Shown one piece after another: positions 6,961 to 13,606 of a stretch of DNA of 20,701 bases (its first letter is position 1; each line of letters starts with the position of its first letter). The notes beneath the pieces are model-generated. The model was not told where the DNA came from. It ran no database searches and saw only the letters and a list, made by a program, of their open reading frames with translations. The stretch spans positions 1 to 20,701 of the forward strand of contig JBFHDX010000064.1 of assembly GCA_041584475.1 (NCBI GenBank), in the 5' to 3' direction. This stretch comes from JBFHDX01 sp041584475 (lineage in GTDB: Bacteria > Pseudomonadota > Alphaproteobacteria > UBA8366 > JADFVY01). The position numbers and the translations under genes were made by a program.

Positions 6961-8274
6961 ATGACGCCCGGTGCGCGCGCCGCGGCGGCGATCGAGCTTG
7001 CCGACGCCATCGAGGCGGACCCGCGCCAGCCGGCGGACCGGCTCGTCGGTGCCTGGTTTCGCCGGCGCCGCTACGCCGGCTCGGGTGACCGGGCGGCGAT
7101 TGCGCGCCTCGTCTACACGCTGCTGCGCCGGCGTGCGCAGCTAGACTGGTGGGTCGAATGCGCCGGCCAGAGGCCGGATACGCGGCGTCGCGTCGTTGCG
7201 GCGCTGATGCTGGGCGAGGGCTGGACCACCGCCCAGCTCGACGCCGCCTTCGACGGCGGGCGCTACCGGCCGGCGCCGCTGGACGAGGCGGAATTGGCGC
7301 TCGCAGCCCAGTGCGCCGGCAGACCCCTCGACGCGCCGTCGCAGCCGCTCCATGTCCGCGGCAATATCCCGGAATGGCTCGTGGAGCCGCTGCGCGTGAC
7401 GCTCGGCGAACGGCTCGAGGACGAGCTTGCGGCGCTGCTGCTCGAGGCGCCGGTCGATCTGCGCGTCAATTTGCTCAAGTCGAGCGTCGGCGAGGCGATG
7501 GCGCTGCTCGCCGCCGACGGCATCGAGGCGCGGCCGACGCCGCTGTCGCCGATCGGGTTAAGGCTCGGCTCGCGCGTCTCGCTCGGGGGCGCGCGTGCAT
7601 TCCGCAACGGCGCCGTGGAACTGCAGGACGACGCCTCGCAGGTCGCCTGCCTGATGGTCGGCGCGCAGCCCGGGGAGGCGGTCGTCGATTTCTGTGCCGG
7701 CGCGGGCGGCAAGACGCTGGCGCTGGCCGCCGCGATGCGGAACCAGGGGCGACTCGTGGCGTGCGATATCTCCGCATCCCGCCTCGCGCGGAGCCGCCCG
7801 CGACTGGCGCGAGCCGGCGCGACGATCGTCGAAGAGCGCCTGCTCGATGGCGCTGCCGGCTTGTGGTCCGGTGCCGAGGAAGGCGGCTTCGACCGCGTGC
7901 TGGTCGACGCGCCGTGCAGCGGGACCGGAACCTGGCGCAGGGCCCCGGAAATGCGCTGGCGACTCGGCGAATCCGAGCTCGCCGGCCATGTCGCCCGGCA
8001 GGCGGCGATATTGGAGTCGGCGGCACGGCTGGTCGCGCCGGGCGGAAGACTCGTCTATGCGGTGTGTTCACTTCTCGGCCCGGAAGGTGAGGGTCAAGTG
8101 CTTGATTTTCTTCGCAAGCGTCCGGATTTCGAGGCGCTGCCGGCAAAACGCGACTGGGCACGGGCCATCGAGGCGGGTTATCCTTGCGGTGACGTCCATT
8201 TGCGGCTGTTGCCGGGGCGGGACGGAAGCGACGGATTCTTCGTCTCGGTGATGCAGCGAAGTAAGAAAAAATAA
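6961..8274 (+). CDS. RsmB/NOP-family 16S rRNA m5C methyltransferase
   Basis: This 437-residue protein has an N-terminal helical RNA-binding region of the NusB/RsmB-like type (about 1-120) and a C-terminal SAM domain. Motif I is VDFCAGAGGKT (242-252). Motif IV is DAPCSGTGTWRR with Cys319. Motif VI is VYAVCSLL with Cys369. These are the two cysteines of m5C RNA methyltransferases, where the motif VI Cys attacks C6 and the motif IV Cys releases the product. Family members modify 16S rRNA; the exact site is not certain for this alphaproteobacterial version. It follows guaB by 33 bp, a linkage common in this class. The start is the first in-frame ATG and lacks a clear Shine-Dalgarno. Confidence 0.9.
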   Translation: MTPGARAAAAIELADAIEADPRQPADRLVGAWFRRRRYAGSGDRAAIARLVYTLLRRRAQLDWWVECAGQRPDTRRRVVAALMLGEGWTTAQLDAAFDGGRYRPAPLDEAELALAAQCAGRPLDAPSQPLHVRGNIPEWLVEPLRVTLGERLEDELAALLLEAPVDLRVNLLKSSVGEAMALLAADGIEARPTPLSPIGLRLGSRVSLGGARAFRNGAVELQDDASQVACLMVGAQPGEAVVDFCAGAGGKTLALAAAMRNQGRLVACDISASRLARSRPRLARAGATIVEERLLDGAAGLWSGAEEGGFDRVLVDAPCSGTGTWRRAPEMRWRLGESELAGHVARQAAILESAARLVAPGGRLVYAVCSLLGPEGEGQVLDFLRKRPDFEALPAKRDWARAIEAGYPCGDVHLRLLPGRDGSDGFFVSVMQRSKKK

Positions 8275-8325
8275 GGAAAGTCGTGACAGCATGATCAGAG
8301 GGCTAACCAGCGAACGGACCTTCCC

Positions 8326-8856
8326 ATGACCGTAGTCGACCTTCGCAGGGCCAGGCTTGACGACGCCGAGGCCATTGGCCGTGTCCATGTCGAGACCTGG
8401 CGCGTTACCTATGCGGGGATGCTGCCCGACGACATGCTGCTGAAAATGTCCGAGGACCGTCAGGCGCGCATGTGGCAGCGCTTGCTGGGAGAGGGTGAGA
8501 CGAGCATCGTTGCCGAGGTCGCCCAGGCGGGAATCGTCGGCTTCGGCAGCTTCGGCCCCAATCGCAGCGGTCGCGACGGCTTCACCGGCGAGGTCTATAC
8601 GCTGTACGTGGCGCCCGATTTCCAGAATTGCGGCATCGGCCGCGGCATGCTGCGCGCGATGTTCGGGACGCTGGCGCGCGAGGGCCACGATTCGGCGCTG
8701 ATCTGGGTCTTGGCTGAGAACCCGTCGCGTTTCTTCTACGAGGCGATGGGCGGCCGTTGCATCGGCGAGCGCGAAGTGCGCATGTGGGGAACCAACCTGC
8801 GCGAGCTCGCCTACGGCTGGGACAGCATTCACGCCCTGCCGCCGGCGAAGGTCTAA
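8326..8856 (+). CDS. GNAT-family N-acetyltransferase
   Basis: This 176-residue protein has the GNAT fold. An N-terminal DAEAIGRVHVETWRVTYAGMLPDDML is typical of a large uncharacterised subfamily. The acetyl-CoA pyrophosphate loop is in YTLYVAPDFQNCGIGRGML (Q100-x2-G103-x-G105), and motif B is LAENPSRFFYEAMGG. It would transfer an acetyl group from acetyl-CoA to an amine, but the acceptor cannot be predicted. It lies 51 bp downstream of the methyltransferase gene, with only a weak ribosome site (ACGGACC), so co-transcription is possible but not shown. Confidence 0.88.
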   Translation: MTVVDLRRARLDDAEAIGRVHVETWRVTYAGMLPDDMLLKMSEDRQARMWQRLLGEGETSIVAEVAQAGIVGFGSFGPNRSGRDGFTGEVYTLYVAPDFQNCGIGRGMLRAMFGTLAREGHDSALIWVLAENPSRFFYEAMGGRCIGEREVRMWGTNLRELAYGWDSIHALPPAKV

Positions 8857-9200
8857 GTCGCGCACCGGCGAAGCGGTCGGTGCTGGCGGCCGGCGTTCGG
8901 CGCGTTCCGCGCGGCTGACGACGCAGGATCGGCGGCAATCCCCGATCCGCGGTCTCGACCCCCGTCGCGGGGCCGCCCCCCGATTCGCTCCACGTCGCTC
9001 CCGTTCGAGACGACCACGAGGCCATCGCGTTGCCCGCGGATACGTCCCGGAGCCGCTGGCGTCGCGGATTCGGCAGCGGAACGTCGCAGCACCGATGCAT
9101 CGCTTGGCCGACCCGTGATAGCGTCCCGTAAGCGGGGCCGCATGGACCGACACGCCGCGACTCCGCGCACCGCTTGCCGTTCAGGGAGGGCCGGCTGCGC
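8857..9200. other. Non-coding gap before the MetV-like gene
   Basis: I see no convincing gene in these 344 bp; open frames here are Arg/Pro-rich and lack motifs. Just past the GNAT stop, GCACCG (8862-8867) and CGGTGC (8878-8883) form a hairpin. GGATCGG (8926-8932) and CCGATCC (8942-8948) form a 7-bp inverted repeat with a 9-nt spacer; it overlaps a 15-bp sequence, CCCCGATCCGCGGTC (8940-8954), that recurs at 15248-15262. No promoter stands out, and I could not match any known SAM or folate riboswitch. Confidence 0.5.
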
Positions 9201-9893
9201 ATGTATGCCGTCCGACGCTTCGCCGTCCGACATTCACGGGGCTTCCTTTTCGTCTATCGGGCGCTCGAGGCGACGATCGTCTTCCTCGATCCATTGCTGC
9301 GCCGCATCGGCTACGAGCGGATCGAGCGCCCGGTCGCCGCGCTCGAGCGCGTCACCAAGGGAATCCTCTTCGACTGCAAGATGTGCGGTCAGTGCGTGCT
9401 GTCCTCGACCGGCATGTCGTGTCCGATGAACTGCCCGAAGACGCTGCGCAACGGTCCCTGCGGCGGTGTCCGCGAGGACGGCATGTGCGAAGTGCTGCCG
9501 TGGATGCGCTGCGTCTGGCTTGAGGCGTGGGAGGGCGCCGTGCGGATGCCTGGTGGGCTGGAACGGATCCGCGTCGTGCAGCCGCCGGTCAACCGCGCGC
9601 TCGAGGGATCGTCGAGCTGGCTTCGCGTCGCCCGCGAGAAAGCGGCGGAACTGCGCGGGGCGCGGCGTTCGGCCGATCCGTCGAAGCACATGCTGGCGCG
9701 CGCCTTCCACCGGGCGCGGCAGATCGAGCCGGCCTCGGCGCCGGTCGCCTTCGAACCGGATGCGGCCCTGTCGGACCAGTGGGTGCCGCAGCGCACCGCC
9801 GTCTTCGCCTATGATTCGGGCGAGGCCCGGCCCGACGGCGACCAACAGGCGGACGCACCGGCGAAACGCAAACCGCCGAAACCCGGGAAGTAG
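9201..9893 (+). CDS. MetV-like protein: methylenetetrahydrofolate reductase C-terminal (zinc/Fe-S) domain
   Basis: This 230-residue protein carries the cysteine-rich domain annotated as methylenetetrahydrofolate reductase C-terminal (PF12225), known as MetV in acetogens. Eight cysteines are clustered: Cys59, 62, 65, 74, 78, 87, 96 and 104, in FDCKMCGQC, GMSCPMNCPK, NGPCGG and DGMCEV. This is enough for a zinc site plus an Fe-S cluster. Residues 15-30 are hydrophobic (FLFVYRALEATIVFLD), and the last 30 residues are a charged, disordered tail. In acetogens MetV binds MetF and links it to electron carriers. Here it is followed 6 bp later by a MetF-like gene, supporting the same pairing. The start at ATG 9201 has GGGAGG about 11 bp upstream; a TTG at 9174 is less likely. 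Confidence 0.85.
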   Translation: MYAVRRFAVRHSRGFLFVYRALEATIVFLDPLLRRIGYERIERPVAALERVTKGILFDCKMCGQCVLSSTGMSCPMNCPKTLRNGPCGGVREDGMCEVLPWMRCVWLEAWEGAVRMPGGLERIRVVQPPVNRALEGSSSWLRVAREKAAELRGARRSADPSKHMLARAFHRARQIEPASAPVAFEPDAALSDQWVPQRTAVFAYDSGEARPDGDQQADAPAKRKPPKPGK

Positions 9894-9899
9894 CGCGCC

Positions 9900-10895
9900 G
9901 TGCCCGCCTTCCACAAACCCGAACCGTTCGATCCGCTGCTGCACGAGCCGCTCGTACCGCCGCCGGGGCATCGCTCGGCCTCGATCCTCGAGCGCGTGTT
10001 GCGGCAGGGGCTGTTCGCCGTGACCGCCGAGCTGAACCCGCCGGACTCCGCCGATCCGCGCGATGTGCTCGCGGCCGCCGAGCCCTTGTGGCACGTTGCG
10101 GACGCGATCAACGCGACCGATGCATCGGGCGCCAACTGCCACATGTCGTCGATGGGCATCTGCTCGCTGCTGTGCCGCGCCGGGCTCGGCGCCGTGCTGC
10201 AGATCTCGTGCCGCGACCGCAACCGCATCGCCATCCAGGGCGACGTACTCGGCGCTGCGGCGATGGGAGTCGGCAACATCCTGTGCCTGACCGGCGACGG
10301 CGTCGGCGTCGGCGACCAGCCGGGCGCGAAGCCGGTGTTCGATTTCGACAGCCTGTCGCTGTTGCGCACCCTGCGCACGATGCGCGACGATGGCGCGTTC
10401 CTCTCGGGCCGCAAGCTCTCGACGCCGCCGCGGATCTTTCTCGGCGCCGCGGAGAATCCCTGCATCCCGCCGCTGCAATTCCGCGCCGACCGGCTCGAGA
10501 AGAAGGTGCGCGCCGGCGCCGACTTCATCCAGACCAACTACATCTTCGACGTCGCCGTGTTCCGCCGCTTCATGGAGCGCGTGCGCGACATGGGACTGCA
10601 CGAGCGCGTCTTCATCCTCGCCGGCGTCGGGCCGCTGGCCTCCGCCAAATCGGCACGCTGGATGCGCAGCAACGTCCCCGGGATCCACATTCCCGATACC
10701 GTGATCGATCGGCTGGAGCGGGCGCCGAAACCGGGGGCGGAAGGCAAGCGGCTCTGCATCGAGCTGATCCAGGAGATCCGGGAGATTCCCGGCGTGCACG
10801 GCGTGCACGTGATGGCCTACCGCCGCGAGCACCTCGTCGGCGAGATCGTCGAGGAGAGCGGCATCCTGAAGGAGCGGCTCGGCGTCGAGGCATGA
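9900..10895 (+). CDS. Methylenetetrahydrofolate reductase-like protein (MetF family, MetV-associated type)
   Basis: This 331-residue protein has the MetF TIM barrel. VTAELNPP puts Glu44 at the position of the catalytic Glu28 of E. coli MetF. INATDASGANCHMSS resembles the 'VTDN...RMS' strand of the acetogen and actinobacterial type. NILCLTGD (127-134) and FIQTNYIFDVAVFRRF (around residue 225) are folate- and flavin-pocket segments. The enzyme would interconvert methylene- and methyl-tetrahydrofolate. It is not the classical NADH-dependent E. coli type, and with the MetV-like neighbour it may use another electron carrier or work in methyl-group oxidation. The start is GTG at 9900, 6 bp after the upstream stop, with GGGAAG 10 bp upstream. 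Confidence 0.88.
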   Translation: MPAFHKPEPFDPLLHEPLVPPPGHRSASILERVLRQGLFAVTAELNPPDSADPRDVLAAAEPLWHVADAINATDASGANCHMSSMGICSLLCRAGLGAVLQISCRDRNRIAIQGDVLGAAAMGVGNILCLTGDGVGVGDQPGAKPVFDFDSLSLLRTLRTMRDDGAFLSGRKLSTPPRIFLGAAENPCIPPLQFRADRLEKKVRAGADFIQTNYIFDVAVFRRFMERVRDMGLHERVFILAGVGPLASAKSARWMRSNVPGIHIPDTVIDRLERAPKPGAEGKRLCIELIQEIREIPGVHGVHVMAYRREHLVGEIVEESGILKERLGVEA

Positions 10896-10986
10896 CGCCC
10901 GCCGGCGCCGCACCGATGTCTTGTCGGGAATTCGACGGCCGATCGGCCATTACTTGATTCACATCATTGAAACTGGGGAATAGTTC

Positions 10987-11142
10987 GTGCAACCTGCGGT
11001 TTGCACTGGCCCCATCTCGACCGCGCCGGCCATTGCCGGCGTCTCGCACGCTCGGTGCGAGCCTGCGCCAAAGCGACCCGCATCGTCCGTATCACCGAAC
11101 AGACATCCTCCGAGTCCAAGGATGAGACATGAGGAGGTAACG
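10987..11142 (+). promoter_or_regulatory. Highly structured 5' leader of the coiled-coil protein gene
   Basis: Three perfect stem-loops occur in a row: GTGCAA/TTGCAC (10987-11006, 8-nt loop), CGCCGGC/GCCGGCG (11024-11041, 4-nt loop) and CTCGCAC/GTGCGAG (11043-11061, 5-nt loop). Further down, CATCCT (11104-11109) can pair with AGGATG (11119-11124), while CCTCC (11107-11111) can instead pair with the Shine-Dalgarno GGAGG (11133-11137). The strong AGGAGGTAACG-type ribosome site precedes ATG 11143. The preceding stretch (10937-10948) has the palindrome GGCCGATCGGCC after the MetF-like gene. Confidence 0.45.
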
Positions 11143-12135
11143 ATGAGACGATTCGCAATGCAATCAGCGGTCGTCGTTGCCCTTGCGCTCGCCCTGCAGC
11201 TCGGCCCCCTTACCGGGGCCTACGCCGTGCCGGGCAACGAACAGGGCAGCTCGCACGGCCAGCCGTTCAAGACGCTGCAGTCGCAGATCGACGCGCTTGC
11301 AACGGATCTCGACACCGCCGTATCCGACCTGCAGGACCGGATCGACGATCTGGTGGCGTCGCAGGCGGATCAGGATACGCTGATCGCGGCGCTGCAGACC
11401 GCCGTCAGCCTGTTGCGCAGCCGCGTCGCGGCAAACGAGGGCGATATCGCGGCGCTGCGGGCCGCGGACGACTTCCAAGATCAGCTGATCCAGGCGCTCG
11501 CGGTCCGGCTCGCGGCGCTCGAAGCGCGCGTGGCGGCGAACGAGGGCGATATCGCCGCGCTCATCCTCGCCGACCAGACCTTGCAGACGATGATCGCTGC
11601 GGTCCGGGCGCGCGTGCATACGCTCGAACTGCGGGTGACTGCGAACGACGGCGACATCGCGGCGTTGCAGGCCGATATCGCCGCTCTGAACAGCACGCTT
11701 GGACTGTTGCAATCCCAGGTCGCGCAGAAACAGGACCGCGTCAACGGCGTCTGCCCGCCCGGATCCTCGATCCGGGTGATCAACCCGAACGGCAGCGTCG
11801 TCTGCGAGTTCGACAGCGTCGGCACCACGGTCGGCACGCTGGACGGGCTGACGGTCTTCAGCTCGACCGAGATCACCTCGGCGGACGTCCTTGCCCGCGT
11901 AACCGCTCATACCGCGACCTGCCCGTCTACGCACGTGCTGACCGGCGGCGGTTACGAGATTTCGATCAGATCGCTCCTCATCACAGCCGACCCGCGGCTC
12001 ATCCACGCGTTCGTGAACCAGCCGCTGAGCGGCAATACCTGGGGGGCGGCGGTCATCAACGACAACATCGTCTTTCTCGGCTGCTGCCGGGCGGACCTGT
12101 TCGTCTACGCGCGCTGCGCGCGTGTCGTCCAGTAA
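11143..12135 (+). CDS. Secreted coiled-coil protein with three 35-residue repeats
   Basis: This 330-residue protein begins with a signal peptide (residues 1-28, cleavage after AYA). Residues about 43-198 are a continuous heptad-rich coiled coil. Within it, three units of exactly 35 residues begin at Arg94, Arg129 and Arg164 with RV(A/T)AN(E/D)GDIAAL. The C-terminal domain (about 199-330) starts with VNGVCPPGSSIRVINPNGSVVCE and has six cysteines (Cys204, 221, 260, 314, 315, 325), so it is likely disulphide-bonded. I recognise that Cys-(x)n-RVIN-(x)-GSVVCE motif from other bacterial extracellular coiled-coil proteins, but no function is established. It is probably a trimeric or dimeric stalk displaying a globular head. 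The start is decided by GAGGAGG 5 bp before ATG 11143. Confidence 0.75.
   Translation: MRRFAMQSAVVVALALALQLGPLTGAYAVPGNEQGSSHGQPFKTLQSQIDALATDLDTAVSDLQDRIDDLVASQADQDTLIAALQTAVSLLRSRVAANEGDIAALRAADDFQDQLIQALAVRLAALEARVAANEGDIAALILADQTLQTMIAAVRARVHTLELRVTANDGDIAALQADIAALNSTLGLLQSQVAQKQDRVNGVCPPGSSIRVINPNGSVVCEFDSVGTTVGTLDGLTVFSSTEITSADVLARVTAHTATCPSTHVLTGGGYEISIRSLLITADPRLIHAFVNQPLSGNTWGAAVINDNIVFLGCCRADLFVYARCARVVQ
11422..11736 (+). repeat. Three tandem 105-bp coding repeats (35 residues each)
   Basis: The units run 11422-11526, 11527-11631 and 11632-11736. The start of each (RV-x-AN-x-GDIAAL) is almost identical in protein and close in DNA (for example GAGGGCGATATCGC in the first two), while the rest has diverged. 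Thirty-five residues are exactly five heptads, so unit duplication keeps the coiled-coil register. Confidence 0.8.
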
Positions 12136-12195
12136 CCGCCCGTCCCGGCCGGCCCGACGGGCCGGCACGGCATCTTGCCTATCCCCAGCCTCGAA

Positions 12196-12260
12196 CCTCC
12201 CCCGATTTCGGGGGAGGATTTGTCAGCAAAGGCTGATCCAGGTCTCCCTTGACGGGGGAG
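12196..12260. repeat. Three tandem hairpins, REP-like element or terminator
   Basis: A 10-bp arm pair CCTCCCCCGA/TCGGGGGAGG (12196-12217) is followed by TCAGC/GCTGA (12223-12236, 4-nt loop) and CTCCC/GGGAG (12244-12260). The first hairpin could end transcription of the coiled-coil gene, although only ATTTGT follows. The CCTCCCCC...CTCCCTTGACGGGGGAGG character resembles intergenic palindromic repeats common in alphaproteobacteria; that link is from memory. Confidence 0.5.
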
Positions 12261-12314
12261 GCAGGGTGCGGGTGAATCGATGTCAGGCTCGACCAAGACG
12301 ATAGGAATCTCGCC

Positions 12315-12851
12315 ATGCCGTCCGATGCAACCGATGCTGCCGATCCCAACGAAATGATGCCCTACCAGCTGCCGTTCCCGGCCGAGGCGCTTGATGAGAT
12401 CGTGGTCCCGGACGCGCTGCCGCGCGACGAGCGGCTGTGGGTGCCGCAGGCGGACGGCGTCTGGTTCCGGCCGCTCTGCCTCAACCGCTCGCACGGCTAC
12501 TGGGTGAATCTTTTGCGCGTGCGCCGCGCCGGCGTGCTGTCGCGCCACCGCCACCCGAATCCGGTGCACGGCTTCGTGCTCAAGGGGCGCTGGCGCTATC
12601 TCGAGCACGACTGGACCGCAGAGGAGGGAGCCTACGTCTTCGAGCCGCCGGGCGAGACGCACACGCTGGTGGTGCCCGACGACGTCACGGAGATGATCAC
12701 GCTGTTCCAGGTCAACGGCGCCATGGTCTACGTCGACCCTCGGGGCAAGACGGTCGGCTACGAGGACGTGTTCACCAAGATCGACATGTGCCGCCGGCAC
12801 TACGGCGAATGCGGGCTGGGGGAGGACTACGTGGAGGCGTTCGTGCGCTGA
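12315..12851 (+). CDS. Cupin protein, 2,4'-dihydroxyacetophenone dioxygenase-like
   Basis: This 178-residue protein has a single cupin barrel. Its closest match from memory is the 2,4'-dihydroxyacetophenone dioxygenase family, non-heme iron enzymes that cleave an aliphatic C-C bond. The metal-site histidines are probably His78 and His80 (in SRHRHPNPVHGFVLKG) and His116 (in PPGETHTLVVP). VHGFVLKGRWRYLEHDW and GAYVFEPPGETH are the two conserved cupin motifs. The C-terminus (DVFTKIDMCRRHYGECGLGEDYVEAFVR) matches the family. Actual substrates of many relatives are unknown, so the enzyme name is only indicative. TAGGAAT precedes the ATG. It stands alone, with a hairpin element upstream. Confidence 0.8.
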   Translation: MPSDATDAADPNEMMPYQLPFPAEALDEIVVPDALPRDERLWVPQADGVWFRPLCLNRSHGYWVNLLRVRRAGVLSRHRHPNPVHGFVLKGRWRYLEHDWTAEEGAYVFEPPGETHTLVVPDDVTEMITLFQVNGAMVYVDPRGKTVGYEDVFTKIDMCRRHYGECGLGEDYVEAFVR

Positions 12852-12891
12852 CTGCGCGGGCGACGTCGCGGGACGCCGCCGCAGAGTTGAT

Positions 12892-12921
12892 TTAACACGC
12901 TGTCCGGTGCGGCGGTATCGT
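12892..12921 (+). promoter_or_regulatory. Candidate promoter of the cysteine-pair protein gene
   Basis: TTAACA (12892-12897) and TATCGT (12916-12921) are 18 bp apart in a small AT-richer patch, about 145 bp upstream of ATG 13067. This is plausible as a sigma-70-type promoter. Confidence 0.35.
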
Positions 12922-13066
12922 GCGGCAGCATGGACGGCCGGTCGGTGCGGCAGCGTCAGGCGGCGCGGCTGTCTGCGCGGATATCCGGCAGCGTTGCCGC
13001 GGTCCCGAAATCCGACCTGGGGTACCACCAGCGGCAACCTGGAACCGCGCCGTCGGAGGAATATCG

Positions 13067-13471
13067 ATGAAGTCTTCTCCCATCCTTCTGTTGGTCGCGT
13101 CCGGGCTGATGGCCGGCCTCGCGGCGTCCGCGATCGGGCCCGGCGGCGGGGCGATGGCCGACGATCGCGAATTGAACCTGCTGGGCGAACAGCTGCGCCA
13201 TTGCTCGGGGCGGTCGTGCGTGACCAAGCGCGATCGGATCATTTCGCTGCTGCGCGATCGGGCGCGCACATGCACGGGCGACGCATGCGAGCCGGTTCGC
13301 TTGAGGCTGCGCGACCAACAGCGGCTGCGCGAGTGCGATGCCGTCGGCGACGACTGCGCCGCGCTTCGCCGGCAGGTCCGGCACCGCGAGCGGTTTCTGT
13401 ATTACACGCCGGACAGGTCCGATCGCGGCCGCGACAGCGGCATGGGCGATGGCATGGGCGGCGGCATGTGA
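13067..13471 (+). CDS. Small secreted basic protein with three cysteine pairs
   Basis: This is a 134-residue protein that I do not recognise. Residues 1-31 form a signal peptide (MKSSPILLLVASGLMAGLAASA..., cleavage near AMA). The mature part is Arg-rich and helical, with three Cys pairs about two dozen residues apart: Cys46/51 (CSGRSC), Cys69/74 (CTGDAC) and Cys90/97 (CDAVGDDC). Each sits between basic helices such as RDRIISLLRDRAR and RLRLRDQQRLR. The C-terminus is Gly/Met-rich (GMGDGMGGGM), which could bind a soft metal such as copper(I). GGAGGA six bases before ATG 13067 fixes the start. No neighbour suggests a role. Confidence 0.75.
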   Translation: MKSSPILLLVASGLMAGLAASAIGPGGGAMADDRELNLLGEQLRHCSGRSCVTKRDRIISLLRDRARTCTGDACEPVRLRLRDQQRLRECDAVGDDCAALRRQVRHRERFLYYTPDRSDRGRDSGMGDGMGGGM

Positions 13472-13606
13472 CCGTTGCGCCGGTCCGTACGGCCTGTCCC
13501 CGAATTGTCAACGCCGCTGGATGGCTGGTTCGGCCGCAGAGCCTGGTCTCGGGCGTGCGCGAACCACGCGAATCTGCGCCGGTTTGCCTGAAATGCCGTC
13601 GGCATA

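Noticed and set aside
8857..9200. SAM, SAH or tetrahydrofolate riboswitch upstream of the MetV-like gene
   Set aside because: The context is attractive, but I could not find the conserved core of any class I know. Only generic hairpins are visible.
9174..9200. Earlier TTG start for the MetV-like protein
   Set aside because: The GGGAGG at 9184-9189 would lie inside the coding region, and ATG 9201 follows it at a usable distance.
9234..10913. Minus-strand open frame of 559 codons opposite the MetV/MetF-like genes
   Set aside because: It is low-complexity and Arg/Ala/His-rich, a usual by-product of high-GC coding DNA. The opposite strand has two real enzymes.
13593..13605. Palindrome ATGCCGTCGGCAT just past the creD stop
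   Set aside because: Six-base arms with a one-base centre and no T tract cannot make a good terminator. It may be an incidental GC palindrome.
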